Below the pieces are notes generated by a model that worked only from the letters and a program-made list of their open reading frames with translations, ran no database searches and was not told the DNA's origin. A DNA stretch of 64,000 bases from Chryseobacterium paludis (GTDB taxonomy: Bacteria > Bacteroidota > Bacteroidia > Flavobacteriales > Weeksellaceae), in assembly GCF_025403485.1 (NCBI RefSeq), contig NZ_CP099966.1:2108001-2172000 (forward strand), written 5' to 3'. The position numbers and the translations under genes were made by a program. Below are positions 1 to 7,447 of the stretch, in pieces. Every line of letters begins with the position of its first letter. The first letter of the stretch is position 1.

Positions 1-1401
1 GGGTATCTGTATGGTCTTGAAATATTTGGTATCCGTTTCCTGAAAGTTGCAGGAACAAGTGCGGGAGCAATTAATACCATGCTAATCGCTGCATACAAAA
101 CCAAAGAGGAAGCGAAAAGCGAAGCCATCAAAGAAATTTTGTTCAACTGGAATTTTGCAGACTTTATGGATGGTAAACCTTATGTACGAACCACCATTCA
201 TGCGATGCTCAATAACAAGAACTTTCTTAAAATAAATACCATTATTGCAGCAATTATTTTAATTCTTTTAATCATCACTCCTTTTGCTGTTCCCTCCGGA
301 ACGATAACGCAGGCAAAGCTTCTTTTCCTTGTACCCGTTATTCCTTTAATCATACTTTTTTTCTGTATTAAAAAGTTTTACAATGATTTCCGAAAACAAA
401 ATAGCGGACTGAATCCAGGAAATACTTTTCTCAATGCAATGAAAGATGTTCTTGATGGTTTTGGAGTAAAAACGGTGACCGAACTGAATCTGAAATTTGC
501 TCCAAAAGAACGTGATCTCAACCTGAATTACCGTTATGGAAATAATCAGGAATATTATACAATTGCACTCGAAAGTATTGAAGAGATCAAGACCAATATG
601 CGGGAACATATTGATGAAACCCAATATAAAATATTTTATGAAAGTGCTGTTAACAATAACCATTATAAGGACAACCCTTTCTATCAGCTAAAATCAGAAT
701 ATGTGGTGATAGCAACCGATATCAATGCTAAGATAAAAGTTGAACTTCCTACAATGGCTAATTTATATTGGTCTGAAGAAGAATTGAAACACAGCAGCCC
801 TGCCGAATTTGTGCGTGCTTCTATGTCGGTTCCTTTCTTTTTCGAACCTCTACAGAAAAGGATCGATAAGGATGATGATTCCGTGAAATATGCCTGGAGA
901 TTCTGGATGAACACAAAACCAGAAAATATCTACCCTGTGGGAGTTTTCATTGATGGTGGAAGTATTTCGAACTTTCCGATTGATCTTTTTCACATGAATG
1001 ATGTTTTTTATCCCAGAATGCCTTTATTCGGAGTACAGCTGACCAGTAAATCTGAAACCGATACCGAAAAAGGAAAAACAAGTGCTGAGATCATGAAAAC
1101 CCCTTTTTCATATGCCGGAAATATGATTAATACCTTGAAAGGATTTAATGATAAATCGTTCCTGACTAAACATACATTCTATAGACTTTACAGTATCCAG
1201 ACTGTAGATTGTGGAACCAGCAGCTGGCTTAATTTCTTCATGAAAAGAGAAGAAAAGGAACAGCTCTTTAACGCAGGTTTTCTCGCCGCCCTAGATTTTC
1301 TTAATCAATTTGATTGGAAAAAATATAAAGCAGAACGGATGCTGATCTCCATGAAAGAGAAAAAAATATTGAAAGAAGAAGATACGAAGACTGTGGGGTA
1401 A
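1..1401 (+). CDS. Patatin-like phospholipase family protein, 5' end cut by window edge
   Basis: The reading frame is open from base 1, so the gene begins upstream. The first visible residues include GTSAG (Ser encoded near base 58), the patatin GxSxG nucleophile elbow. A D-G-G motif (VFIDGGSISNFP, Asp codon at base 952) supplies the second residue of the Ser-Asp dyad. This family hydrolyses acyl esters of lipids. Between the two motifs lie two strongly hydrophobic stretches (about bases 228-363) separated by a short loop, so this member is probably membrane-anchored by an internal hairpin, unlike soluble patatins. The first ATG at 79 is internal, not the start. The substrate cannot be read from the sequence. 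Confidence 0.85.
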   Translation, partial: GYLYGLEIFGIRFLKVAGTSAGAINTMLIAAYKTKEEAKSEAIKEILFNWNFADFMDGKPYVRTTIHAMLNNKNFLKINTIIAAIILILLIITPFAVPSGTITQAKLLFLVPVIPLIILFFCIKKFYNDFRKQNSGLNPGNTFLNAMKDVLDGFGVKTVTELNLKFAPKERDLNLNYRYGNNQEYYTIALESIEEIKTNMREHIDETQYKIFYESAVNNNHYKDNPFYQLKSEYVVIATDINAKIKVELPTMANLYWSEEELKHSSPAEFVRASMSVPFFFEPLQKRIDKDDDSVKYAWRFWMNTKPENIYPVGVFIDGGSISNFPIDLFHMNDVFYPRMPLFGVQLTSKSETDTEKGKTSAEIMKTPFSYAGNMINTLKGFNDKSFLTKHTFYRLYSIQTVDCGTSSWLNFFMKREEKEQLFNAGFLAALDFLNQFDWKKYKAERMLISMKEKKILKEEDTKTVG

Positions 1402-1445
1402 GAGATTTTGAGTATTTTTAGGGACTACTATTTATAAACATATTT

Positions 1446-1944
1446 ATGAAATACGTCTGCGAATGTTGTGGTAAAGAAAAGGAAGATTGGCCAGCGCTTG
1501 CTTACAAATCTCCGGCAAGCTATATGGAATTAACCAAAGAGGAATTGAAGAATGCTGAATTAAGTTCAGATTTATGTGTTATTGAGCACCCTGAGCAAAC
1601 TGATAGATTTATTCGAGCCGTACTTGTACAGGAAATTATTGATAGCTGCCAAACTCTTGAATATGGAGTTTGGGTAACGTTAAGTGAAAAAAGTTTTTAA
1701 TGAATATGTAGAAAACTACAACAATAAGAATTTTGAAGCAAAATATTTTGGATGGTTATCAAACTATCTTCCAGATTATGATTTCTCAGAAAGTATTCCA
1801 ACAAATGTTGTTGTTAACAACGGGATAGGACGTCCTTTTGTTTATCCACAAGAGCGTTTTGAGCATCCGTTTGTAAATGATTTTTATGACGGAATCACAG
1901 AGAAAGAAGCTGAAAGTCGGATTAATAAGATTTTAAATAAATAA
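1446..1944 (+). pseudogene. DUF2199 domain protein, split by a +1 frameshift
   Basis: Bases 1446-1700 encode 84 residues starting MKYVCECCGKEK, which have the CxCCG zinc-ribbon-like start and the DQTDRFIR-type segment of DUF2199. The frame ends LSEKSF-stop. Bases 1684-1944 continue the same domain in another frame (FNEYVENYNNKNFEAKYFGW and onward). Removing one T from the five-T run at 1694-1698 joins the two as LSEKSFNEYVENYN without a stop, giving about 165 aa, the usual domain length. So either the gene is broken by a one-base insertion in a homopolymer or the assembly has an error there. The function of DUF2199 is unknown. Confidence 0.8.
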
Positions 1945-1945
1945 A

Positions 1946-2419
1946 GTGAACTGGATCATAAGAAATACAAATATGGTGAAATTTCACACGAATTTATTTG
2001 AAATTTTAAAACCAATTTGGGAAAACCTTTCTAATTATGACTGGGTTTTAGTTGATCTGGATTTTATGTCAGATGATGTTCTTCCCATAAATTTTGATAA
2101 TGACTTTTTTATTTTAGACCATGATAAATTTGAGCACATTTACCAAAGTAGTACTCAGATTATCTGGGGAATAATTTCCGCTATACCAACAAACACTACA
2201 CTTGATCATAGCTTTATCTCCAATTTATCTTCAGAAAACCAAAAAGTATGGGAAAGCGATCAATTTTTAATTCAAGAATCTTTTCTGGAAATTATAGCTT
2301 TTGATAGTTCTTATACAATCATAAAATTTAAAGATGAAAACCTTTCCAACACTTTTCAGCATTACTTTCAAGAACAGGCTTTAGATTTACAAGAGTTTAA
2401 TAAAAAATATAGTACTTGA
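1946..2419 (+). CDS. Uncharacterised acidic protein, 157 aa
   Basis: I do not recognise this protein. It is acidic, rich in Asn, Asp, Phe and Ile, and has no signal peptide or clear membrane segment, so it is probably cytosolic. It begins with GTG one base after the DUF2199 stop. An in-frame ATG at 1973 (MVKFHTNLFEIL) is an alternative that removes nine residues. Its end overlaps the next gene by four bases (TTGA), which suggests translational coupling. Small acidic proteins of this sort are common among immunity and stress-response families, but nothing here proves that role. Confidence 0.6.
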   Translation: MNWIIRNTNMVKFHTNLFEILKPIWENLSNYDWVLVDLDFMSDDVLPINFDNDFFILDHDKFEHIYQSSTQIIWGIISAIPTNTTLDHSFISNLSSENQKVWESDQFLIQESFLEIIAFDSSYTIIKFKDENLSNTFQHYFQEQALDLQEFNKKYST

Positions 2420-2646
2420 AAAAGCCAGTCTATAAATACCTTTTAGTTACAGGTCTCATAATGATTCCTCTTTCCATCGCTATGTTTATAATTTCCTTGG
2501 CGGTGTTTACAGCCCGAGGGGAATTCCCTCAAATAATCATAAGATTATGGGAGTGGTTTTTCATTCTCTGGCTCCCGTTTTTAATAATAGGAATTCTTTT
2601 TTCTGTTGTAGGTGGGGTAATGTATTCTAGAAAAAATAGTTTATAA
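2416..2646 (+). CDS. Small two-helix membrane protein, 76 aa
   Basis: The protein has two hydrophobic helices (about residues 9-31 and 45-67) and a basic C-terminus (YSRKNSL). The TTG start overlaps the stop of the previous gene; the next in-frame ATG (2461) would cut into the first helix, so TTG is preferred. It is probably a small inner-membrane protein cotranscribed with its neighbours. No family recognised. Confidence 0.55.
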   Translation: MKKPVYKYLLVTGLIMIPLSIAMFIISLAVFTARGEFPQIIIRLWEWFFILWLPFLIIGILFSVVGGVMYSRKNSL

Positions 2647-2665
2647 TTAAGAGAATTATCATAAT

Positions 2666-3136
2666 ATGAAAAAATATATTTTAGAAAAATTTCATATAAT
2701 TATTTTAGTTCTCATTGTACTATTATTTTTGTTTGGCTTTATTCACGAGAATTTATGGATAAAACAAATGCTAAAAAGACCAAAATATACAATTGGAGAA
2801 GCTACGACTGACTGGCATCAGAAAAATGATAACGGTGTAGGAACTGATTATAAATATCAAGTAAAGGACAAAATATATTTTGGAACTACAAACTGCTCTT
2901 ATAAAAAAGGTAATAGATTTCTAGTCATTTTTGATTCTGTGAAACCTAAGAATGTAAAGGTTCTTGGAATTTATTTTATTGAGAATCATTTTACTAATTT
3001 AAAGGTCCCCATAAAAGGATGGAAATATCAGGATGTACCATTTGATATTGATTCTAATACAATAAAAAAGTACGTAAATGACTGGAATGCTGAACCATAT
3101 GAATATGAAAAAGAAATATCACCTTCCCTTCAATGA
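2666..3136 (+). CDS. Uncharacterised membrane-anchored protein, 156 aa
   Basis: There is a single N-terminal transmembrane helix (about residues 10-27) and then a soluble, Lys- and Tyr-rich domain of about 125 residues. The segment DYKYQVKDKIYFGTTNCSYKKGNRFLVIFDSVKPKN looks like a small beta-rich domain seen in many short Bacteroidota proteins. It follows the two-helix protein by 19 bases and may share its transcript. Function unknown. Confidence 0.6.
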   Translation: MKKYILEKFHIIILVLIVLLFLFGFIHENLWIKQMLKRPKYTIGEATTDWHQKNDNGVGTDYKYQVKDKIYFGTTNCSYKKGNRFLVIFDSVKPKNVKVLGIYFIENHFTNLKVPIKGWKYQDVPFDIDSNTIKKYVNDWNAEPYEYEKEISPSLQ

Positions 3137-3175
3137 AAATTTTCATAAAACACCAACCTTACAAAACCTCCAAGA

Positions 3176-3679
3176 ATGAAAAAAGCAGCGACCCTGTTTC
3201 TTCTAATTATTAGTTTATATTCAATTGCACAGAATAAATCTTTACGAACATTTCCTGATCTTGAAAATAGATTGGATACTCACTTTCCAATCGAAAAATT
3301 TAAAGATCAGAACGGTAAAAATTACAGTGCAGATTATTTAAAAGGCAAAATAACATTACTCAATTTTTGGTTCACCACCTGTGAACCATGTCTAAAAGAA
3401 ATACCGGATCTGGTTAAACTAAAAAAATCTGTAGGGAATAAAATAAATTTCATGGGAATCACTCCAGACACTGAAGAAAAAGTAACCCAGTTTTTATTAA
3501 AACATGATTTTGATTTTCAGCAAGTAACCAATGCCGGTCAACAATTAAAGGAGCTATTTGTTGTTCAGCGATATCCCATGACTTTTATTGTAGATAAAAA
3601 CGGGAATATCAGAGAAATCATGGGTATTATTAGTGAAGAAAAATTTGATTCAATTAAAAAAAGGTTTGATGAATATTAA
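3176..3679 (+). CDS. TlpA-like thioredoxin-fold protein, exported
   Basis: A signal peptide (MKKAATLFLLIISLYSIAQN) is followed by a thioredoxin-fold domain. WFTTCEPC holds the redox pair Cys69/Cys72, and RYPMTFIVDKNG carries the cis-Pro loop of the AhpC/TSA-TlpA family. The expected role is thiol-disulfide exchange in the periplasm, for example reducing apocytochrome c or a partner protein. The length (167 aa) is normal for a single-domain TlpA protein. The specific partner is not evident, since no cytochrome maturation gene is nearby. Confidence 0.85.
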   Translation: MKKAATLFLLIISLYSIAQNKSLRTFPDLENRLDTHFPIEKFKDQNGKNYSADYLKGKITLLNFWFTTCEPCLKEIPDLVKLKKSVGNKINFMGITPDTEEKVTQFLLKHDFDFQQVTNAGQQLKELFVVQRYPMTFIVDKNGNIREIMGIISEEKFDSIKKRFDEY

Positions 3680-3714
3680 GGAAAAAGGTTTACAAACATA
3701 TAAATCTTTACAGT

Positions 3715-3817
3715 AGCTCCCTTCGACTCCGCTCAGGATGACATTTCTAATACTAGCTGTTTTTATCAGACGGTAAAAAAGAATACACAGTACATACTGA
3801 ACAGAGTTGAAAGTACT
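3715..3817. repeat. Imperfect palindromic intergenic element
   Basis: The left arm around 3715-3740 contains CTTCGACTCCGCTCAGGATG. The right arm around 3791-3817 (ACTGAACAGAGTTGAAAGTA) is its imperfect reverse complement. The two arms enclose about 50 bp and fill the gap between convergent genes. I recall sequences of the form CGACTCCGCTCAGGATGAC as recurrent intergenic repeats in flavobacterial genomes, so this is probably a dispersed element rather than part of a gene. It may also help terminate transcription from both sides. Confidence 0.5.
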
Positions 3818-3831
3818 ATCATATAAAAAGA

Positions 3832-4362
3832 TTACAAGCTATCAATAAAATCCAGATACATGGAAACACTTTTTTCAACCCATTCCTGAGTGGTGTTGAC
3901 CTCCATTCCAAAATAGGTAAATATTCCTTTATAATCGGCTTTAATATATTCAAAACTCAACTCATAAGGCCTTGTCAATTCTTCCATCGTATATTTATAT
4001 TCGCCTGTTGCTGAATAGTCTTCTTCGTTTACTCCAGCACTGACTGCCAACGCTATTTTCTTCCCTCCTACTTTATAACCACTTTTGCTTCCATATGCCC
4101 AACCGTACGTAAGGACCTCATCAAGCCATTTTTTCAAAAGTGGCGGACTGCTGAACCAATAAAAAGGAAACTGAAAAATAATTTTATCATAAGATTCTAT
4201 TAATTCCTGTTCCTTAATCACATCAATTTTTTCATCAGGATATATTTTATATAAATCATGGATCGTATATTTTTCCGGATACTGAGCCAGTGCTTCCATC
4301 CATCTTTTATTGATCAGAGAATCATCCATATTTGGATGGGTTACGATAACTAATGTTTTCAT
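3832..4362 (-). CDS. NAD(P)H-dependent oxidoreductase, flavodoxin-like fold (MdaB/KefF-type)
   Basis: The start MKTLVIVTHPNMDDSLINKRW is the flavodoxin-like FMN-binding strand-loop of the NAD(P)H quinone reductase family. IIFQFPFYWFSSPPLLKKWLDEVL and GKKIALAVSAG are further family hallmarks. The length (176 aa) is typical. It should reduce quinones or similar electrophiles using FMN and NAD(P)H in the cytosol. It is divergent from an HxlR-type regulator, a common pairing in which the regulator senses electrophiles and controls the reductase. A TAnnTTTG box lies 20 bases before the start. Confidence 0.88.
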   Translation of the reverse strand: MKTLVIVTHPNMDDSLINKRWMEALAQYPEKYTIHDLYKIYPDEKIDVIKEQELIESYDKIIFQFPFYWFSSPPLLKKWLDEVLTYGWAYGSKSGYKVGGKKIALAVSAGVNEEDYSATGEYKYTMEELTRPYELSFEYIKADYKGIFTYFGMEVNTTQEWVEKSVSMYLDFIDSL

Positions 4363-4382
4363 TTTTAATTAAATTTCTATTG

Positions 4383-4431
4383 CAAAAATAATTCATGTAA
4401 CTTACATTTTGTACATTAGCAACTAAATGTA
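4383..4431. promoter_or_regulatory. Divergent promoter and possible HxlR operator
   Basis: On the minus strand TATTTTTG (4390-4383) matches the Bacteroidota -7 consensus and lies 20 nt before the reductase start. An inverted repeat TACATT (4403-4408) and AATGTA (4426-4431) lies between the two divergent genes, where a winged-helix dimer would bind. No well-spaced -33 TTG was found, so the promoter call is moderate and the operator call is inferred. Confidence 0.4.
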
Positions 4432-4454
4432 TGGTACTATAAAAAAGGTAAGTA

Positions 4455-4826
4455 ATGGGTAAAATAAAAGAAACATCAACAAATTTCGCCAATAAAAAAG
4501 TACTTTCAGATGAGTGTTCGGAAGTATATGCTTCAAATGTCATTGGTGGACAATGGTCACTGGCAATATGCAGCTGGCTAATGAATGGAAAATTAAGATT
4601 TGGAGAATTAAGAAAGCTCCTTCCTAATATCACAGAACGCATGCTTACACTGCAGCTTCGAAGACTGGAGGAAAGCAAGATCATTACGCGAACAGTTTTT
4701 GCTGAAGTTCCGCCCCGCGTTGAATATGAACTTACATCAATCGGTTATAAGCTGAAGCCTATTATTAAAGGACTGGAACAATGGGGAGAAGAACATAAAG
4801 AAATTGTTCGCAAGGCCAATAATTAA
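4455..4826 (+). CDS. HxlR-family winged-helix transcriptional regulator
   Basis: This 123-aa protein carries the HxlR signature: CSEVYASNVIGGQWSLAICSWL, then FGELRKLLPNITERMLTLQLRRLEESKIITR (recognition helix and wing) and a C-terminal GYKLKPIIKGLEQWGEEH dimer helix. The N-terminal Cys matches the redox- or electrophile-sensing position in this family. It is transcribed divergently from the NAD(P)H oxidoreductase at 3832-4362, its likely target. Confidence 0.9.
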   Translation: MGKIKETSTNFANKKVLSDECSEVYASNVIGGQWSLAICSWLMNGKLRFGELRKLLPNITERMLTLQLRRLEESKIITRTVFAEVPPRVEYELTSIGYKLKPIIKGLEQWGEEHKEIVRKANN

Positions 4827-4902
4827 AGTACATAGTATCATTTTTATGAACATTTTTTGTACTTTTAATCATAGGACACTTATATCTGAAAACCATTATA
4901 CC

Positions 4903-5412
4903 ATGAAAAATAAATTTCGTTTATTATTACTGTTTGCAGTAATAAGTCTAAGTACCTCTATTAATGCTCAAAAAATAACTGATGGGCAATCTGTTGATCT
5001 TAATGGAATGAGTGTAACTTTTAATATTTTAAATAAAGAAAGTATTGAAGTGGGCGGAAAGCCATTTGATCGTTACAAAGTTTCAGCTACTGTTAAAAAT
5101 ACTTCCGATAAATCATACAATATCAGATTATCCTCTTATCCTCAGGTTACAACCAATATCGGCATTGTAGAATTAGACTGCATCAATGCAACAGGATCAA
5201 AGCTTACTTCAAAAAAAATCCAGCTTAAAATGAAAGCTCAGATGATCAATGTGACCTACACCGCTTATGACAGATCCGGAAAGCTGACTAATGGTGTGAT
5301 TCCTGTAATAGGCAGCTATTATTTTGATGCCGGAGATGCGATAAGTGACAATGCTATTTTCATTGTTCCTCAGGGAGAAAAACCAGAGGTTTCTGTAAGA
5401 AGTCTGAAGTAA
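4903..5412 (+). CDS. Exported protein of unknown function, 169 aa
   Basis: The ATG at 4903 gives a clean signal peptide (KFRLLLLFAVISLSTSINAQ). An in-frame start at 4804 lies inside the upstream regulator gene and would bury the signal, so I reject it. The mature part is beta-rich, with regularly spaced hydrophobic strands (VTFNILNKESIEVG, YKVSATVKNTSDKSYNIR), as in an immunoglobulin-like or DUF4352-like fold. It is likely periplasmic or surface-exposed. No family is assigned with confidence. Confidence 0.65.
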   Translation: MKNKFRLLLLFAVISLSTSINAQKITDGQSVDLNGMSVTFNILNKESIEVGGKPFDRYKVSATVKNTSDKSYNIRLSSYPQVTTNIGIVELDCINATGSKLTSKKIQLKMKAQMINVTYTAYDRSGKLTNGVIPVIGSYYFDAGDAISDNAIFIVPQGEKPEVSVRSLK

Positions 5413-5480
5413 CATTTCATTGTTTAAACGCTAAGATGATGGTTATTAATCATTCCTGCTTAATAAAATAGAACATAAAA

Positions 5481-5506
5481 AAGCCTCCCTAACTGGGAGG
5501 CTTTTA
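5481..5506. terminator. Bidirectional intrinsic terminator
   Basis: AAGCCTCCC (5481-5489) pairs with GGGAGGCTT (5495-5503) around a five-base loop. There is an A-run on the left and a T-rich run on the right. It sits between the convergent exported-protein gene and tag. Confidence 0.85.
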
Positions 5507-5508
5507 CT

Positions 5509-6060
5509 TTATCCTTTTTGCCACATGGGCTTATGTTTTATTATGATACTGTAAACAGAACAATTTTCTGTATGAGCTCCTTTCAGGTAACCAATACTCA
5601 TTAAAAATTCGTTTACAATTTCACCGCCAGTAAATTTGAATGTTTTTTTAAATAGCTTCATCCATTCTTCTAAAGTTTTGGGATGGTTATGTTCCAGCCA
5701 TTTTTCAAAAGAACCAAATTCTTCCTGTAACTGAATAATGGTCTTTGCATTTTCAATCGCGGCATTTACTTTTAATTTATTTCTAATAATTCCAGGATCG
5801 CTCAATAGTCTCTCGCGATCCTCTTCCGTGTATGCTGATACTTTTTGAATATTGAAATTATCGTATGCATTTCTAAAACTTTCTTCTTTTTTTAAGATCG
5901 TTTCCCAGCTCAGTCCAGCCTGATTGATTTCCATAATCAATCTTCCAAACAATTCATTATCATCATGAATAGGAAATCCGTAATGATTATCATGATAATT
6001 CTTATGCAATATTTTTCTGCTTTCCGGCTGCATTCCTTCTATGGCTGAACAATAACTCAT
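5509..6060 (-). CDS. tag: DNA-3-methyladenine glycosylase I
   Basis: Family features include an N-terminal Cys (MSYCSAIEG) and a His-containing NYHDNHYGFPIHDDNELFGRLIMEINQAGLSWETIL core. The GYLKGAHTENCSVY end supplies the C-terminal His and Cys of the small zinc site. The length (183 aa) is normal. The enzyme removes 3-methyladenine from alkylated DNA. It overlaps the MazG-like gene by four bases (ATGA) in an AraC-MazG-Tag operon, which suggests coordinated expression of nucleotide clean-up and base-excision repair. Confidence 0.92.
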   Translation of the reverse strand: MSYCSAIEGMQPESRKILHKNYHDNHYGFPIHDDNELFGRLIMEINQAGLSWETILKKEESFRNAYDNFNIQKVSAYTEEDRERLLSDPGIIRNKLKVNAAIENAKTIIQLQEEFGSFEKWLEHNHPKTLEEWMKLFKKTFKFTGGEIVNEFLMSIGYLKGAHTENCSVYSIIIKHKPMWQKG

Positions 6061-6377
6061 TTAAATAAATTTTCTGTTTTAGTTAAAAATTTTTCTAAAG
6101 CATCTTTAATATCAATGCCTGTTCTATCTGCTAAGATAATCAACCACCAGATATTTTCTCCTAATTTATGTTCCAATTCTGACGCTGAATCTTTTTTCAG
6201 CCACGTTTTTTCATATGACATGATATCTCTTCCAATAAGTCCAGCATCGGTAAGGTAGCCTAATGTATCTTGCTCCAACGTCCATTCACTGCCATTTTGC
6301 TTAGTTTCCAACTCGTGGTACTTTTCTCTGATATTCAAAGAACGCTTTATGATTTCATCTAAATTATTCTGGTCCAT
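6057..6377 (-). CDS. MazG-like nucleotide pyrophosphohydrolase-type protein
   Basis: The start chosen is at 6377 (MDQNNLDEIIKRSLNIREKYHELE), four bases after the AraC stop. A longer frame up to 6536 would run inside the AraC gene. The 106-residue all-alpha protein has the paired acidic helices of the MazG/dUTPase superfamily (REKYHELE and ELEHKLGENIWWLIILADRTGID). These normally bind Mg2+ and hydrolyse NTP or dNTP alpha-beta bonds. The second motif has Lys/Gly where many members have an extra acidic residue, so activity is uncertain. Confidence 0.75.
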   Translation of the reverse strand: MDQNNLDEIIKRSLNIREKYHELETKQNGSEWTLEQDTLGYLTDAGLIGRDIMSYEKTWLKKDSASELEHKLGENIWWLIILADRTGIDIKDALEKFLTKTENLFK

Positions 6378-6381
6378 TATT

Positions 6382-7296
6382 TTAATTTTTGAGGGATTGC
6401 CTGTATTGGTTAGGAGTCTGTCTCGTTTTATTTTTAAAGAGTTTACTGAATGATTGGGGATGTTCAAATCCAAGCTGATAAGCCGTTTCAGAAACTGAAA
6501 GTTGTGCTTCTGATAAATACTCTTTCGCTTTTTCAATTAACTTCTCATGGATATGCTGTTGTGCATTTTGCCCTGTATGATGTCGAAGCATATCACTCAG
6601 ATACCTTGGTGTAAGATTGAGTTGTGAGGCTATATATTCCACTGTCGGTAAACCTTTAATTCCTTTCTCTTTATCAAAATAATCATCCAGTAAATTTTCC
6701 ATTTTGGATAAAAGATCATTATTCGTCGCTTTTCTGGTAATAAACTGGCGGTTATAAAAGCGATTGCTATAGGTAAGTAACAATTCTATTTGTGAAATAA
6801 TAACATCCTGACTGAACTGGTCTATTCTTTCATTTAATTCATTCTGAATATTTTCAAAAACATCCAGAATAGCTTTCTTCTCTTTCTCGGAAAGGTAGAG
6901 TGCTTCTGAGGTGGCATAGGAAAAGAAACCGTAGTTTTTAATTTTTTTCATTAAAGAATATGGTCTTATAAAATCCGGATGAATATGTAATGACAAGCCA
7001 CTGTAGCTATTTTCTTCCTGATCCATTATAAGGATCTGACCTGGTGACACAAAAGACATCCCACCCTCTTCAAAGTCATAGTACCCTTGTCCATAACGAA
7101 TTTTACCGTTAAACTTTGTTTTAAAAGATATTTTATAAAAATCCGATTTTGTCCCCTGCTGGAAAGCTTTTGGGTCAAAGCTTACTTTATCATAATCAAT
7201 AATAGTAATGAGAGGATGCAGGGGTGCAGATAATCCCATTGCCTCATGCAAAGCTGATAATGAACGGAAATGAACAGGTGAATGATTCGTTTTCAT
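6382..7296 (-). CDS. AraC-family transcriptional regulator
   Basis: The 304-aa protein has an N-terminal cupin-like sensing part (GGMSFVSPGQILIMDQEE) and two C-terminal helix-turn-helix motifs (VEYIASQLNLTPRYLSDMLRHHTG and SVSETAYQLGFEHPQSFSKLFKNKTRQTPNQYR). It heads an apparent operon with the MazG-like gene and tag, and lies next to the SDR gene at 7429-8256, a frequent pairing with this AraC subtype. The start is preceded by TATCTTTG with a gap of only four bases. Confidence 0.9.
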   Translation of the reverse strand: MKTNHSPVHFRSLSALHEAMGLSAPLHPLITIIDYDKVSFDPKAFQQGTKSDFYKISFKTKFNGKIRYGQGYYDFEEGGMSFVSPGQILIMDQEENSYSGLSLHIHPDFIRPYSLMKKIKNYGFFSYATSEALYLSEKEKKAILDVFENIQNELNERIDQFSQDVIISQIELLLTYSNRFYNRQFITRKATNNDLLSKMENLLDDYFDKEKGIKGLPTVEYIASQLNLTPRYLSDMLRHHTGQNAQQHIHEKLIEKAKEYLSEAQLSVSETAYQLGFEHPQSFSKLFKNKTRQTPNQYRQSLKN

Positions 7297-7300
7297 GATA

Positions 7301-7308
7301 CAAAGATA
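7301..7308 (-). promoter_or_regulatory. -7 box four bases before the AraC start
   Basis: TATCTTTG on the minus strand is a perfect TAnnTTTG. It ends four bases before the ATG at 7296, so transcription should start at or just before the start codon. No TTG at canonical spacing was found (the nearest has a spacer of 14). Confidence 0.45.
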
Positions 7309-7354
7309 AGATTGGGTTGTGACAACTGTTAGTCAGTAGGAAATTTTTAATAAA

Positions 7355-7447
7355 TGGAAAGTGGAGAATTGAAAATTGAGAGTAATTACCTTAGAATTAT
7401 TTACTTTTCATCTTTCATGTTTCATCTTCTAATTTCTAGCCTCTAAT
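7355..7447. repeat. Inverted pair of degenerate 7-bp tandem arrays
   Basis: Left array 7355-7382: four heptads such as TTGAAAA and TTGAGAG. Right array 7406-7447: six heptads such as TTTCATC, TTTCATG and TTCTAAT. The right array reads as the rough reverse complement of the left, so the RNA could fold back. The right array covers the last codons and stop of the SDR gene, whose C-terminal LEARN is therefore repeat-encoded. The same architecture recurs at 59871-59950 and 60682-60750. Confidence 0.6.

Noticed and set aside
4804..4902. Longer start for the exported protein after HxlR
   Set aside because: It overlaps the regulator gene and would bury the signal peptide.
6378..6536. N-terminal extension of the MazG-like protein
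   Set aside because: It lies wholly inside the AraC coding region in another frame; the ATG at 6377 gives the family's normal length.
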